Source: a virus
Direction: 5' to 3' (one strand)
Virus record (IMG/VR): IMGVR_UViG_3300046734_000553
Location: 1 to 28,788 of that record
DNA: 28,788 nt
A program made the translations under genes and the position numbers. Below are positions 1 to 7,554 of the stretch, one piece after another (position 1 is the stretch's first letter; every line of letters begins with the position of its first letter). Below the pieces are notes generated by a model. That model searched no databases. It was not told the origin of the DNA and saw only the letters and a list, made by a program, of their open reading frames with translations.

Positions 1-278
1 TGGACATGAAAAACGAATCTGGCTTTCAGCACGGCGGCTCGTTCATTGTCGGCGGTAGCGGTGGCACAGATAAAACGCCGGTTTCGTTTATGGCAACACG
101 CGGTGAACGAGTTACGGTTGAAACGCCAAATCAGAGTCAGGCAAGCGGGAGCGATGGCAGTAGCGTGGTCAAAGAGCTTCGCGCACTTCGTTCTGATCTT
201 GCTAACGTGGTTGCCAAGCCTATCGTCGGCGCAGTTACTCGCGGACAACTGGCAGTCGCGGGTGGGGCGCGTCATTGA
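1..278 (+). CDS. Tail tape-measure protein, C-terminal fragment
   Basis: The reading frame is open to the left edge of the window, so only about the last 90 residues of a longer protein are present. The visible part has the run GGSFIVGGSGG followed by a GERVTVETP motif, a pattern I associate with the extreme C-terminus of siphophage tape-measure proteins. These proteins set tail length and sit inside the tail tube. The stop codon overlaps the TTG start of the next gene by four bases, as in a tightly packed tail operon. The position directly before a tail-hub-like gene supports the call. An internal ATG at base 6 could be mistaken for a start, but nothing suggests it is used. The assignment rests on motif and position and not on the bulk of the protein. 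Confidence 0.6.
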   Translation, partial: DMKNESGFQHGGSFIVGGSGGTDKTPVSFMATRGERVTVETPNQSQASGSDGSSVVKELRALRSDLANVVAKPIVGAVTRGQLAVAGGARH

Positions 279-1750
279 GTGTCTCAGATGCCGAATATCA
301 AGCTTGGCTTGCCGACCCCCAAGAGGAGCGCGTCGTGTTAGCTGAAATCAAAGCTTACAGCGATGGAAGCGAAACCGTTTATTATCTCGGCTCGAAATAC
401 TTTCACACCGGCTCGTCTGATACACCGGCAAATACAACCTACGAAGGCATCCTTAAAGGCAGTCCATTCTTTTCTACTGTTATGAGTGAAGCTTTTGGTG
501 GACGCTCTTACGTTTCTATTGGCGAGCTGTCCGTGGATAACAGCGATGGACAACAAGATGCGTGGATCGGTTACGCGTGGGATGGAAGGGACGCAACGAT
601 AAAGATCGGCGACCCGACTTGGGCTATTGCTGATTACAGAACGATACTGTCGGGAGTGGTTGATCGGTTAGCGATTAATGACGATTACACGTTGACATTC
701 TCCCTCCGCGACAACCAACGCAAGCTCGACGTTCCAATTCAAACGAATCTTGTTTCGAGCGGTGAAGAAATCGATCAAGTGGTTCCGCTTTGTTACGGCG
801 AGGTCTATAACATCACGCCGATCCAAACGAACGCTACGACGCACGAGTATCAAGTTCACGAAGGACAGATCGAGGACATCGTTCAAGTCTACGTTGACGG
901 CAAAGCGACAACGCTAACCGTTACAAAAGATTTAACGAATGGCAAGTTTACGCTTTCTGGTGACCCCGAAGGGACAGTTACCGTTGACGCAAAAGGACAC
1001 AAGCCGAGCGGGTCTTATAAGACAACACCGGCTGACATTATCCGAGCCATCGTAACTCGCGTATTAAGTGATCCCGCTGATTTAGATACGAGCGCGTTCA
1101 CTCAATTTAATAGCGATCTGAACTACACGATTGGAATTTATATTGAGTCGCGTCAGAACCTTTTGGACGTTCTCGATTCAATCCTCCCTGCCGGTTGGTA
1201 CTACGGATTCGACAGAGACGGAAAGTTCACGCTTGCCGAACTGAAAGACCCTTCTGGATTAACTTCCGAATTAACGATAGATAACCTTGAATCGCATGGC
1301 GACTTAGGAATTCAAAAGGCTGACGTACCGGAATGGCGTGTTCGTGTCGGCTACAAACAGAACTGGACAACAATGAGCTTCGGCACAGATTCAACCGTTG
1401 CCGAGGCTGATAGACCGTGGTTAAGCAAACAGTTTAACGAAGTAGCGAAAGCTGAAGATGCTTCCGTCAAGACAGCGCACTTGTTAGCTCAAGACCCTGA
1501 CGTTCTGCCATCAATGATTGCCGGTTCCTCCAACGCGACAACTGAAGCCACTCGCTTGCTAACGCTATTCAAAACGCAACGCTACACCTACAGCGTGGGC
1601 GCTTACGTTGCGCCGTTACAGGTCACGGTCGGTAGCTGTGTAACCCTTCAAGATGATCGTTTCAGTCTCGCTAGTGGAAGCAAGTGCGTTGTGACAGGCA
1701 TCACCGAATACTTGCTAAACAACACAATCGAAGTGGAGCTTTGGCAATGA
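275..1750 (+). CDS. Tail hub / baseplate-like protein
   Basis: A 491-residue protein starting at TTG, overlapping the tape-measure stop by four bases. It is mostly beta-type sequence with many short Thr/Asp/Gly-rich strands. The N-terminal 150 residues (LAEIKAYSDGSE, GILSGVVDRL-like strands) resemble tail proteins that follow the tape measure in siphophages and form the tip complex to which fibres attach. The C-terminal part (GSCVTLQDDRFSLASGS onward) looks like another small beta domain. The stop codon overlaps the next ATG (ATGA), consistent with translational coupling. No enzymatic motif was recognised. The role as hub or distal tail component is inferred from order (tape measure, this gene, fibre genes) and composition; the exact family is uncertain. 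Confidence 0.55.
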   Translation: MSVSDAEYQAWLADPQEERVVLAEIKAYSDGSETVYYLGSKYFHTGSSDTPANTTYEGILKGSPFFSTVMSEAFGGRSYVSIGELSVDNSDGQQDAWIGYAWDGRDATIKIGDPTWAIADYRTILSGVVDRLAINDDYTLTFSLRDNQRKLDVPIQTNLVSSGEEIDQVVPLCYGEVYNITPIQTNATTHEYQVHEGQIEDIVQVYVDGKATTLTVTKDLTNGKFTLSGDPEGTVTVDAKGHKPSGSYKTTPADIIRAIVTRVLSDPADLDTSAFTQFNSDLNYTIGIYIESRQNLLDVLDSILPAGWYYGFDRDGKFTLAELKDPSGLTSELTIDNLESHGDLGIQKADVPEWRVRVGYKQNWTTMSFGTDSTVAEADRPWLSKQFNEVAKAEDASVKTAHLLAQDPDVLPSMIAGSSNATTEATRLLTLFKTQRYTYSVGAYVAPLQVTVGSCVTLQDDRFSLASGSKCVVTGITEYLLNNTIEVELWQ

Positions 1751-2580
1751 GCGATTCTAGAATTCTCGGCGCAAGTCATTTAGACGGAACGACTTTAACG
1801 GTAACGAGTGAAGCGGGAAGCTATAGCGTCAGCAACTTGTTAAACGTGCAGAACGGCAGAATTTGGCGAAGCACGACAGACGCGGCGCAAACCATTACTG
1901 GCGACTTTGGCGAAGAAAAACGAAGCACAGCTTTTTGCTTGTACGCGCACAACCTATCTAACGATGGCACCGCAACTGTTCGCGTTACGCTTTCAAACGA
2001 TAGCAATCACACAGATCAAGTTTATGACACGACTGTGGAAGCGACTGACCCGCTTTACGGATGGGGCGAAGGTCCATACGGCATGGAAGGGTATGGTGGT
2101 TATTCATCAGAAGGCTGGGCGCAACCGTTTACGGTCATTTGGTTTGGCTCAACAATCGTTGCTCGATATTTTCGTTGCATCATTACCGACACTTCGAATT
2201 CTTATAACTACATTCAAGCGGGTCGTATCAAAGTCGGTCAGCACATTGATGTGCCAGTTGTTTCTGGTTACGGAATGGGATGGACGGAACAAACCGAGAT
2301 GACGCGAACCCGCGGTGGCGCGTTGCGTTCTGATTCGCGCGATCCCTACCGTTATGCGAATGCTACGACAGCCGTTCTCGACAAGATTCAAGAGGGTGAC
2401 TTGCTCGAAGTATTCCGAAGCGTAGGAAGGCGAAGCGATGTTCTTTGGTCAGCTTTCCCTGATGACAACACCGCACAGACAAGGCGTAACACTATTCTTG
2501 GGCGACTAACCGATTACGGAACCGCCAACATTCAAAAGGTCGGATCGACCATCACATTTTCAATAGAAGAGGGTCTGTAA
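1747..2580 (+). CDS. Tail protein with discoidin-like N-terminal domain
   Basis: 277 residues from an ATG that overlaps the previous stop (ATGA). An in-frame start exists further upstream but would bury 60 bases in the previous gene. Residues about 15-160 read like a galactose-binding/discoidin-type beta sandwich (SVSNLLNVQNGRIWRST, then TITGDFGEEK and an LYAHNL strand), a fold used by phage tail tips to touch cell-surface sugars. The last 100 residues (ALRSDSRDPYRYANAT and VLWSAFPDD) form a second domain that I associate with marine phage tail proteins. The gene lies between the hub-like gene and the first fibre. It probably forms part of the tail tip. The fold call is by eye and the ligand is unknown. 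Confidence 0.5.
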   Translation: MSDSRILGASHLDGTTLTVTSEAGSYSVSNLLNVQNGRIWRSTTDAAQTITGDFGEEKRSTAFCLYAHNLSNDGTATVRVTLSNDSNHTDQVYDTTVEATDPLYGWGEGPYGMEGYGGYSSEGWAQPFTVIWFGSTIVARYFRCIITDTSNSYNYIQAGRIKVGQHIDVPVVSGYGMGWTEQTEMTRTRGGALRSDSRDPYRYANATTAVLDKIQEGDLLEVFRSVGRRSDVLWSAFPDDNTAQTRRNTILGRLTDYGTANIQKVGSTITFSIEEGL

Positions 2581-3224
2581 TGGCTGAATCACCAACCTAT
2601 ACGACCGCCGAGATTATCGCACTCGCCAAAGGTACAACGAATTGGTACGAGTACGCGAAGTCGATGGCGCAACACATGAAAAACAACAGCGACGATCTTT
2701 CGTCGTTAGCGGGTGGCGGTACACCTAATTTCAACAGCGCGATTGATTCTCGTTGGTATATCTCTGACACAAGCTCGTCAGCAACAACCTATACCGGCGT
2801 CACTAATCCAACCGCAACCGGCTCTGATTCTTTAGCAACCGGCTACAGCATCATCTTTAAACCGGCTACGACTAACACCGGCTCATCAACTTTAAATCTT
2901 GGAACTAGTGATGGCGCGGTAACGATAAAAAAGATTTCAAGCGGCACTGTTCAAAACCTTTCAGCGGGTGACCTAGATTCTGACGCGTTTTATTTATTAG
3001 CTTTCAATGGAACGAATTGGCTACAGGTCAGCGGTTCTGGAGGTGGTGGAGGCGCAACCGGATCAAGCGGTGAGGAAGTCTTTTGGGAAAACGAAGCTCA
3101 GATTGATAACAACTACAGCATCAGTTCGTCAGGCACAACGAACGCCATGAGCGCGGGTCCGATAACAATAGCAAGCGGAGTTACCGTGACAGTGCCGTCC
3201 GGTTCCGTGTGGGTAATCGTGTAA
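2580..3224 (+). CDS. Tail fibre protein with marine-phage C-terminal motif
   Basis: 214 residues; its ATG shares a base with the previous stop (TAATG). The body is rich in Thr, Ser, Gly and Asn in short beta repeats (residues 60-150: TLNLGTSDGAVTIKKI, YLLAFNGTNWLQVSG), typical of trimeric fibre shafts. A Gly-rich hinge near residue 155 leads to the closing segment NAMSAGPITIASGVTVTVPS, a motif I recognise from fibre and virion proteins of many marine phages. It probably contributes to receptor contact or attaches other fibres. The next gene starts inside its stop codon. Function is inferred from composition, this C-terminal motif and context. Confidence 0.65.
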   Translation: MAESPTYTTAEIIALAKGTTNWYEYAKSMAQHMKNNSDDLSSLAGGGTPNFNSAIDSRWYISDTSSSATTYTGVTNPTATGSDSLATGYSIIFKPATTNTGSSTLNLGTSDGAVTIKKISSGTVQNLSAGDLDSDAFYLLAFNGTNWLQVSGSGGGGGATGSSGEEVFWENEAQIDNNYSISSSGTTNAMSAGPITIASGVTVTVPSGSVWVIV

Positions 3225-3970
3225 TGGCAACTCTTGAAACGAATTTAGTTCAGCCCTCGACGGGGACAACTTTGACTCTTGGTGCGTCCGGCGACACCGT
3301 GGCACTTGGAACTGGAGCATCTTCATCTGGCTTCTCAAGCGGATTTAATTCAATACAAGTTTTCACCTCATCAGGAACTTGGACACGACCAAGCGGAATT
3401 ACAAAAGTCAAAATCCATGTCATCGGCGGGGGTGCGGGAGGCGGTGGTGGACGCACTTCGTACAACTACGCAGGTGGTGGCGGGGGAGCGGGTGGAAACC
3501 TAATCAAAGTTTTAGATGTCAGTTCTATTTCTTCAGCAACTATTACGGTTGGAGCAGGATCAGTGGGAGGACTTGTCAACGCTGACGCTTCCAATGGCGG
3601 GGCATCAACGTGGGCAGACGGCACAAACACGCTCACTGCGAATGGCGGTGTTGGAGGACTTATGGGCGGAAACAACATCGGAAGCCTTGGAGGAACAGCA
3701 ACAGGCGGTGACATAAATGCTCAAGGCGGTGCGGGTTCAACTTCTTACAAAACTGATGCTACGCAAACTGCTTGGACTACCGGAATTGGCGGTTTAAGCG
3801 GGTCTGGATTCGGTGGTACAGGAGCATCAAATTATGATGCCGCAACAGGTGGGCGGGATGACGCAACAGGTTACGGACATGGCGGCTGTGGTGGGCCAGT
3901 TAATACGGGCGTGAACGCTTCTGGCGGTGACGGTGCGGGTGGCTTAATTTGGGTCGAGGAATTTAAATGA
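3224..3970 (+). CDS. Glycine-rich tail fibre, first of three fibres with a shared N-terminal motif
   Basis: 248 residues, starting at the ATG that overlaps the previous stop; an upstream in-frame start lies in the preceding gene. Residues 1-35 (TLETNLVQPSTGTTLTLGAS then GDT) match in pattern the N-termini of the fibres at 4248 and 5148, with P-x-T-G followed by G-x-S-G-D-T. This suggests a common attachment peptide. Near residue 50 comes SSGTWTRPSGITKVKIHVIG and then a long glycine-rich region (GGGAGGGGG and many GG/GGxGG repeats) to the end. That layout is known from phage adhesins whose polyglycine-type repeats form a receptor-binding tip. The small gene directly downstream is a candidate chaperone. 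Confidence in a fibre role is good; the receptor is unknown. Confidence 0.7.
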   Translation: MATLETNLVQPSTGTTLTLGASGDTVALGTGASSSGFSSGFNSIQVFTSSGTWTRPSGITKVKIHVIGGGAGGGGGRTSYNYAGGGGGAGGNLIKVLDVSSISSATITVGAGSVGGLVNADASNGGASTWADGTNTLTANGGVGGLMGGNNIGSLGGTATGGDINAQGGAGSTSYKTDATQTAWTTGIGGLSGSGFGGTGASNYDAATGGRDDATGYGHGGCGGPVNTGVNASGGDGAGGLIWVEEFK

Positions 3971-4248
3971 AATACGCAATTATAAATTCAGGAATTGTTG
4001 ACAACATCATCGAATGGGATGGCGTTTCTGAATTCAACGCAGACGGCGTTCTTGTTGAAGCGGATGCCAACGCATGGATCGGCGGTGTTTACGCTGACGG
4101 CGCATTTGTGGCACGACCACCATCACCAGAACCAGAACTAACACCAGAACAGATTCAAGCAGAAGCAGACAAAGCATCTGCCGTTTCCAAACTTGAGGCA
4201 CTGGGCTTGACCGATGCTGAAATCAAAGCACTGTCAGGAGGTCTGTAA
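3967..4248 (+). CDS. Small protein following the Gly-rich fibre, possible fibre assembly chaperone
   Basis: 93 residues; ATGA overlap with the fibre upstream and with the fibre downstream. The N-terminus (MKYAIINSGIVDNIIEWDG) is a pattern seen in small proteins that follow fibre genes in tailed phages. The middle is a Pro/Glu linker (PPSPEPELTPEQ) and the C-terminus a short helical hairpin (KLEALGLTDAEIKAL). It occupies the same place after its fibre as the genes at 4840 and 5738 do after theirs, though the sequence is different. A dedicated assembly or capping role is an inference from position. Confidence 0.5.
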   Translation: MKYAIINSGIVDNIIEWDGVSEFNADGVLVEADANAWIGGVYADGAFVARPPSPEPELTPEQIQAEADKASAVSKLEALGLTDAEIKALSGGL

Positions 4249-4838
4249 TGTCTAGTGAAATTAAAGCAAACAAGATAAGCCCCGCCACAGGAACGGCTTT
4301 TACATTTGGTGATTCGGGCGATACGTTTACGATTCCATCAGGAGCCACGATTGCAAACAGTGGAACCGCAACTGGCTTTGGCGGTGACAACACTCCTGCT
4401 TTTTCTGCATACCTTTCCTCAGATCAGACAGGTATTGCTGACGCAACAATGACAACAATTATCTTTAACACTGAGGTTGTTGATAGTGACTCAGCATACG
4501 ACACTTCTAATGGTCGGTTTACTGTTCCATCTGGCGAAGGCGGTAAATATTGGGTAGCGTTCAATATAATGTTGGTAAGCACCGGTATAAATGTTCCATT
4601 AGCACTTCAAGCAAGAGTGCTAAAAAACGGATCGACCAACATGGGTCAGGCAGAACAACAAACGCATTATATTTCTCTTGTGCAATCACTTTATTTTGGG
4701 ACAATTTTAGATTTGTCAGCGGGTGATTACATACAAGCGCAAGGCTATGTCAATACATCTGACGGCTCTACAGTTTCTTGTGCGGGAGATGCTCACTACC
4801 GATCTTATTTCACTGGTTACAAGATGATAGGGCTTTAA
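4248..4838 (+). CDS. Tail fibre with C1q-like C-terminal domain (copy 1)
   Basis: 196 residues. The first 40 carry the shared motif (KISPATGTAFTFGDSGDTF), then IPSGATIANSGTATGF. From residue about 45 to the end the protein resembles a C1q/TNF-type jelly roll: FNTEVVDSDSAYDTSNGRFT, a VPSGEGGKYWVAF strand, an LKNGS turn, LSAGDYIQAQ and a closing YFTGYKMI strand. C1q-like heads in phage fibres trimerise and bind surface ligands. The neighbour at 5148 is a diverged paralogue with the same architecture, so this gene is half of a tandem duplication that includes the small gene after it. The fold call is by pattern; the ligand is unknown. Confidence 0.65.
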   Translation: MSSEIKANKISPATGTAFTFGDSGDTFTIPSGATIANSGTATGFGGDNTPAFSAYLSSDQTGIADATMTTIIFNTEVVDSDSAYDTSNGRFTVPSGEGGKYWVAFNIMLVSTGINVPLALQARVLKNGSTNMGQAEQQTHYISLVQSLYFGTILDLSAGDYIQAQGYVNTSDGSTVSCAGDAHYRSYFTGYKMIGL

Positions 4839-4839
4839 G

Positions 4840-5151
4840 ATGATGACATCAAAAGGATTAGAAAAACTAGGATTTAAACCACTTGTTGACTTCGTGCTTC
4901 AAGACAACGGCGACGGTGTTGTATTTATTGCTGAATGGAAAAGCGGTCAGCCACAACCAAGCAAATCAGCAATCGAAACTGCTGACGCTGAGTGGCAAGC
5001 CGAATACGACAGCAAGGCATACGCAAGAGCAAGAGCCAAAGCATACCCATCTTGGCAATCGCAAATGGACATGATGTTCCACGATCAAACAGAAGGCTCT
5101 CGCACTTGGCTTGATGCAATCGAAGCCGTTAAGGAGGCATATCCAAAATGA
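4840..5151 (+). CDS. Small fibre-associated protein (copy 1), possible chaperone
   Basis: 103 residues; two consecutive ATG codons open the gene, and either could be the start. It is a clear paralogue of the protein at 5738: both have KGLxxLGF, LVDF, a DGxVxIExW-like strand, QPQPS, SAIETA, AEW and a C-terminal YP...LDA..AVK.A.PK block. The C-terminal half resembles the short YPSxxxQLDxLxH segment found in small proteins next to fibre genes of marine and cyanobacterial phages. It follows a C1q-like fibre and probably acts with it in assembly. That role is inferred from position and from the repeated pairing. Confidence 0.5.
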   Translation: MMTSKGLEKLGFKPLVDFVLQDNGDGVVFIAEWKSGQPQPSKSAIETADAEWQAEYDSKAYARARAKAYPSWQSQMDMMFHDQTEGSRTWLDAIEAVKEAYPK

Positions 5152-5738
5152 GTGAAGTAAAAACGGACAAACTCTCCCCCCGCACAGGTTCAGGAACCGT
5201 AACGCTTGGAACGTCAGGCGATACGTTTGATGTGCCTTCGGGTGTTACTTTTGACGTAACAGGAGCAACTGTAACAGGACTAAGCACAGAGACAATGGGA
5301 CCATCATTCTTTGCTTACCTCAGTGCATCTTGGGCAATTACTTCAGAGGAAACCCTTGTTGAAATTCCTTTTAACACAGAAGTGTTTGATAGTGATTCGT
5401 GTTACAACACTTCGACGTATCGTTTTACGCCAACAACGGCAGGGAAATATTTCGTCTACTCAAACGTAACCATAGTGGCGGCGTCACAAGAAAGACTTTA
5501 TCGGGTGGGAGTGCAAATTAGAAAAAATGGTAGCGAAGAAAGTATCTCAAATATGGATCACCGAGGTTATGTGTTTACCGGAGTCACTACTCCCGCAACT
5601 TGGGTAGTTGATATGAATGGAAGTTCAGATTATTTATCTATGTATGCGTTTTACGACACTTCTTCTGGAGGAGCAAGTGTCGTTAGGTCGAGTCAGGGTT
5701 ACTCTGGATGGGGCGCATTCAAAATAGGAAATACATAA
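5148..5738 (+). CDS. Tail fibre with C1q-like C-terminal domain (copy 2)
   Basis: 196 residues, ATGA-coupled to the gene before. It has the same architecture as the fibre at 4248: N-terminal KLSPRTGSGTVTLGTSGDTF, then a C1q-like head with FNTEVFDSDSCYNTSTYRFT, a GKYFVYSNVTI strand, IRKNGSEES and a closing GWGAFKIG strand. The two heads differ strongly in the central loops, where ligand contact would be expected, while the attachment peptide is conserved. This fits duplication followed by divergence of receptor specificity. Both copies are intact. Function is inferred from homology by eye. Confidence 0.65.
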   Translation: MSEVKTDKLSPRTGSGTVTLGTSGDTFDVPSGVTFDVTGATVTGLSTETMGPSFFAYLSASWAITSEETLVEIPFNTEVFDSDSCYNTSTYRFTPTTAGKYFVYSNVTIVAASQERLYRVGVQIRKNGSEESISNMDHRGYVFTGVTTPATWVVDMNGSSDYLSMYAFYDTSSGGASVVRSSQGYSGWGAFKIGNT

Positions 5739-6043
5739 TGACAATTGCAAAAGGTTTAAAACAACTTGGCTTTGAAAATCTTGTAGATTTTTCTTTAGTG
5801 CAGGATTCCGATGGAACAGTTGTCATTGAAAGATGGAGTAGCGATCAACCGCAACCATCAGTGAGCGCAATTGAAACTGCTGAAGCAGAATGGAAAGCAG
5901 AGCAAGAGGCAACGCAATACAAGCGTGATCGCAAGTACCCGCCTATCGGCGATCAACTCGACGCTTTGTTTCATGCCGGTGTTTTTCCCGAAGAAATGGA
6001 AGCGCAACTGCAAGCCGTAAAAGACGCGCACCCAAAGCCGTGA
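5738..6043 (+). CDS. Small fibre-associated protein (copy 2), possible chaperone
   Basis: 101 residues from the ATG sharing a base with the previous stop; an in-frame upstream start would lie inside the fibre gene. Paralogue of the gene at 4840, with KGLKQLGFENLVDF, QPQPSVSAIETAEAEW and a YPPIGDQLDALFHAG segment. The C-terminus is more diverged from copy 1. It belongs to the second fibre/partner pair. The next gene starts at a GTG within its stop codon. Assembly-partner role is inferred. Confidence 0.5.
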   Translation: MTIAKGLKQLGFENLVDFSLVQDSDGTVVIERWSSDQPQPSVSAIETAEAEWKAEQEATQYKRDRKYPPIGDQLDALFHAGVFPEEMEAQLQAVKDAHPKP

Positions 6044-6405
6044 TCAAAATCCTCGCGTTATTGGTTGTTTTGACTTCCGCTACTTACGCTCAACCGCCGA
6101 CTCCAAAAGATATGTACGAGTTCGCCGCGCCGATGACGTTTATGTGTGTCGATTCATTCTTGCGGATGGTGGATATTCTGAAAACGGATTACCTCGAAAT
6201 TCCAATGGTGATGTCGCACCTCACGCAATCAATGACACTCATTCTGTTTGTTAATCAGGACAGAACGACAAGCACAGTCGTGGTTACCAAACGAACCAAA
6301 GAAAAAGAACAAGCTTGCATAGTGTTCGGAGGCGCATCGAATGGAACGTCTTTTAGCCTAAATCCGAATCCGGTGTTCCCAGTTGAAACGAGCGTAGAAG
6401 GTTGA
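6040..6405 (+). CDS. Small exported protein, function unknown
   Basis: 121 residues with a GTG start overlapping the previous stop (GTGA). Residues 1-17 form a typical signal peptide (basic start, ILALLVVLTSA, then TYAQ with a plausible cleavage after Ala-17). The mature part has two cysteines (in MCVDS and ACIVFGG), about 60 residues apart, that could form a disulphide, and strands LILFVNQDRTTSTVVVT. Similar small secreted proteins occur after fibre genes in marine phages, but I know of no established function. Export suggests a periplasmic role, for example in lysis or exclusion. It is ATGA/TTGA-coupled to the genes on both sides. Confidence 0.5.
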   Translation: MIKILALLVVLTSATYAQPPTPKDMYEFAAPMTFMCVDSFLRMVDILKTDYLEIPMVMSHLTQSMTLILFVNQDRTTSTVVVTKRTKEKEQACIVFGGASNGTSFSLNPNPVFPVETSVEG

Positions 6406-6608
6406 CGGACATTTCCGAAAAAGAAATCGGGCGGCTCATTGAAAAGGTTGAATCAACCGAAAGAATGATGCACGAGATGACAACAAGAATGACCAGTTTG
6501 GAAGCTCAGTTGCACACGCAACGCGGGTTGGGGATCGGAATACTGGTTGCGATTACAACAATCACAGCGTCAGGTGCTTCGCTTATTACGAGGTGGCTAA
6601 ACGGATGA
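6402..6608 (+). CDS. Small coiled-coil protein with C-terminal membrane segment (XhlA-like)
   Basis: 68 residues, TTG start overlapping the previous stop. Residues 5-40 are a charged heptad-like helix (EIGRLIEKVESTERMMHEM), followed by one hydrophobic segment (residues 44-62, GIGILVAITTITASGASLI) and a short basic end (TRWLNG). This layout, an N-terminal coiled coil plus one C-terminal membrane helix, is like haemolysin XhlA-type holin accessory proteins. It sits in a run of small membrane genes where lysis functions would be expected. The topology is seen; a lysis role is inference. Confidence 0.45.
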   Translation: MTDISEKEIGRLIEKVESTERMMHEMTTRMTSLEAQLHTQRGLGIGILVAITTITASGASLITRWLNG

Positions 6609-6919
6609 ATATTCCAACCTATCTTATCGGCGCAATCATTTTTCTTGTCGGTCAAACAACCGGCGCGATTTGGTGGGCGTCATCATTATCTGCCGAGGTC
6701 GAAAGGCTCGGAGGAATTCAAGGCGGTCAGCACACCGCTCAGATTAATGCTCTTCAAGAAGATGCGCAGAAGTGTCAGCTTGAAATTCATAACCTTCAGA
6801 AACTTGTAACAGATCAAGGCAATCTGGCAACGGCTATTAAAAGCGTTGACGTAATGGAATTTCGACTTGAGTCAATCGAGCAGATGCTCGACAAAGTTCT
6901 TGCCACAAAAATCAGATAA
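6605..6919 (+). CDS. Membrane-anchored coiled-coil protein, possible inner-membrane spanin-like
   Basis: 104 residues from the ATG overlapping the previous stop (ATGA). Residues 5-27 are a single membrane segment (YLIGAIIFLVGQTTGAIWWA), followed by about 75 residues of periplasm-type coiled coil (VERLGGIQGGQHTAQINAL, LEIHNLQKLV, LESIEQMLDKVL). An N-terminal anchor plus coiled coil is the layout of i-spanins (Rz-like), which link inner and outer membranes at lysis. Rz-like genes usually pair with a small outer-membrane lipoprotein. The lipoprotein-like gene at 7225 could be the partner, but it is not nested. Topology is visible; the spanin call is tentative. Confidence 0.4.
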   Translation: MNIPTYLIGAIIFLVGQTTGAIWWASSLSAEVERLGGIQGGQHTAQINALQEDAQKCQLEIHNLQKLVTDQGNLATAIKSVDVMEFRLESIEQMLDKVLATKIR

Positions 6920-6929
6920 GGAAATACGA

Positions 6930-7040
6930 ATGCCAAAAATTGGAAACTCGAAAATCCCTTACACAAAGGGAATGTCTAAAAAAAGTAAATCAAAAAAATC
7001 TTATTCTGGAAAACGTAAAAGCAGAAAAGGCATGAGATAG
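6930..7040 (+). CDS. 36-residue highly basic peptide
   Basis: A very short gene with a good ribosome site (AAGGAAATACGA before ATG), encoding MPKIGNSKIPYTKGMSKKSK followed by more Lys/Arg/Ser to the stop. About 40% of residues are Lys or Arg. The next gene begins with a GTG overlapping its TAG stop, as expected for a real member of the operon. Short basic proteins beginning MPK(I/V)G.. and containing a YTKKG-like motif occur in several marine phage genomes. Nucleic-acid binding is possible given the charge, but no function is established. Confidence 0.6.
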   Translation: MPKIGNSKIPYTKGMSKKSKSKKSYSGKRKSRKGMR

Positions 7041-7246
7041 TGAAAATTTTTGATCCCTATCATATTGAGAAAGGATGGTCGGCTTATTTCGATCACTGGA
7101 AACGTGCGATACGTCTAGCGTTGTTACTTCTAGGAACGGCTTGCGTCGGTATTGTTCATGCGTTCTTGCCTTTCTTTCTCGTTGACGTTGTAAGCCTTTC
7201 AGTCAATCGTTTGTACAGAGAGCTATGGTCAGATTCTTCATCTTAG
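7040..7246 (+). CDS. DUF6356-like small membrane protein
   Basis: 68 residues, GTG start overlapping the preceding stop. The order of motifs HIEKGWSAYFDHWKRAIRLA, then a hydrophobic segment (residues 27-52) with VHAFLPFFLVD, matches what I know of the DUF6356 family: small proteins with an amphipathic N-terminal helix and a membrane segment containing HAxxPF, frequent in marine phages. Function is not established. Its end overlaps the start of the next gene by 22 bases. It lies among other small membrane proteins. Confidence 0.55.
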   Translation: MKIFDPYHIEKGWSAYFDHWKRAIRLALLLLGTACVGIVHAFLPFFLVDVVSLSVNRLYRELWSDSSS

Positions 7247-7554
7247 TCTCGCCATTCCTGAGTGGCTGTGCCGCGATGACTACCGGCGCAGTGTCTGGAG
7301 TTTCTGCCGGTGTCGGCGGGTTGGTCGGTGGACCGGTTGGCGCGGCGGCGGGCGCGGCAGTTGGCGCAAGTGCGACTTCGTTAATGACTAGCGGGGTAAG
7401 TGGCGCATCGTGTCCGACAGCGGTTACAGGCTTTTGGCCGTTGATGGGTCAGGTCATTCAAACCGGCGGTTGGTTGTTAGCCGGTATCGTAATCATTCCA
7501 TTAATCATGGGTTATTTAATTCCGAACGGATTAGTTAAACAGAAAAAAACATAA
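7225..7554 (+). CDS. Small lipoprotein-like protein with glycine-zipper segment
   Basis: 109 residues. The N-terminus MVRFFILVSPFLSGCAAM ends in a lipobox (LSGC), so Cys-15 is a candidate lipidation site. Residues 20-50 are Gly/Ala-rich with regular small residues (GVGGLVGGPVGAAAGAAVGA), the glycine-zipper type seen in membrane-inserting helices. A second hydrophobic segment (residues 81-99, WLLAGIVIIPLIMGYLI) precedes a basic C-terminus. It could be an outer-membrane lipoprotein in lysis or a pore-forming protein. No specific family was identified. The stop codon lies in the left arm of the structured element downstream. Confidence 0.5.
   Translation: MVRFFILVSPFLSGCAAMTTGAVSGVSAGVGGLVGGPVGAAAGAAVGASATSLMTSGVSGASCPTAVTGFWPLMGQVIQTGGWLLAGIVIIPLIMGYLIPNGLVKQKKT

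Noticed and set aside
3250-3714. Pro-rich minus-strand frames opposite the Gly-rich fibre
   Set aside because: Polyproline is the expected antisense reading of polyglycine codons.
3400-3960. Repeats in the Gly-rich fibre as a possible CRISPR or tandem repeat element
   Set aside because: They are short codon-level GGx repeats without constant spacers; no CRISPR array is seen anywhere in the window.
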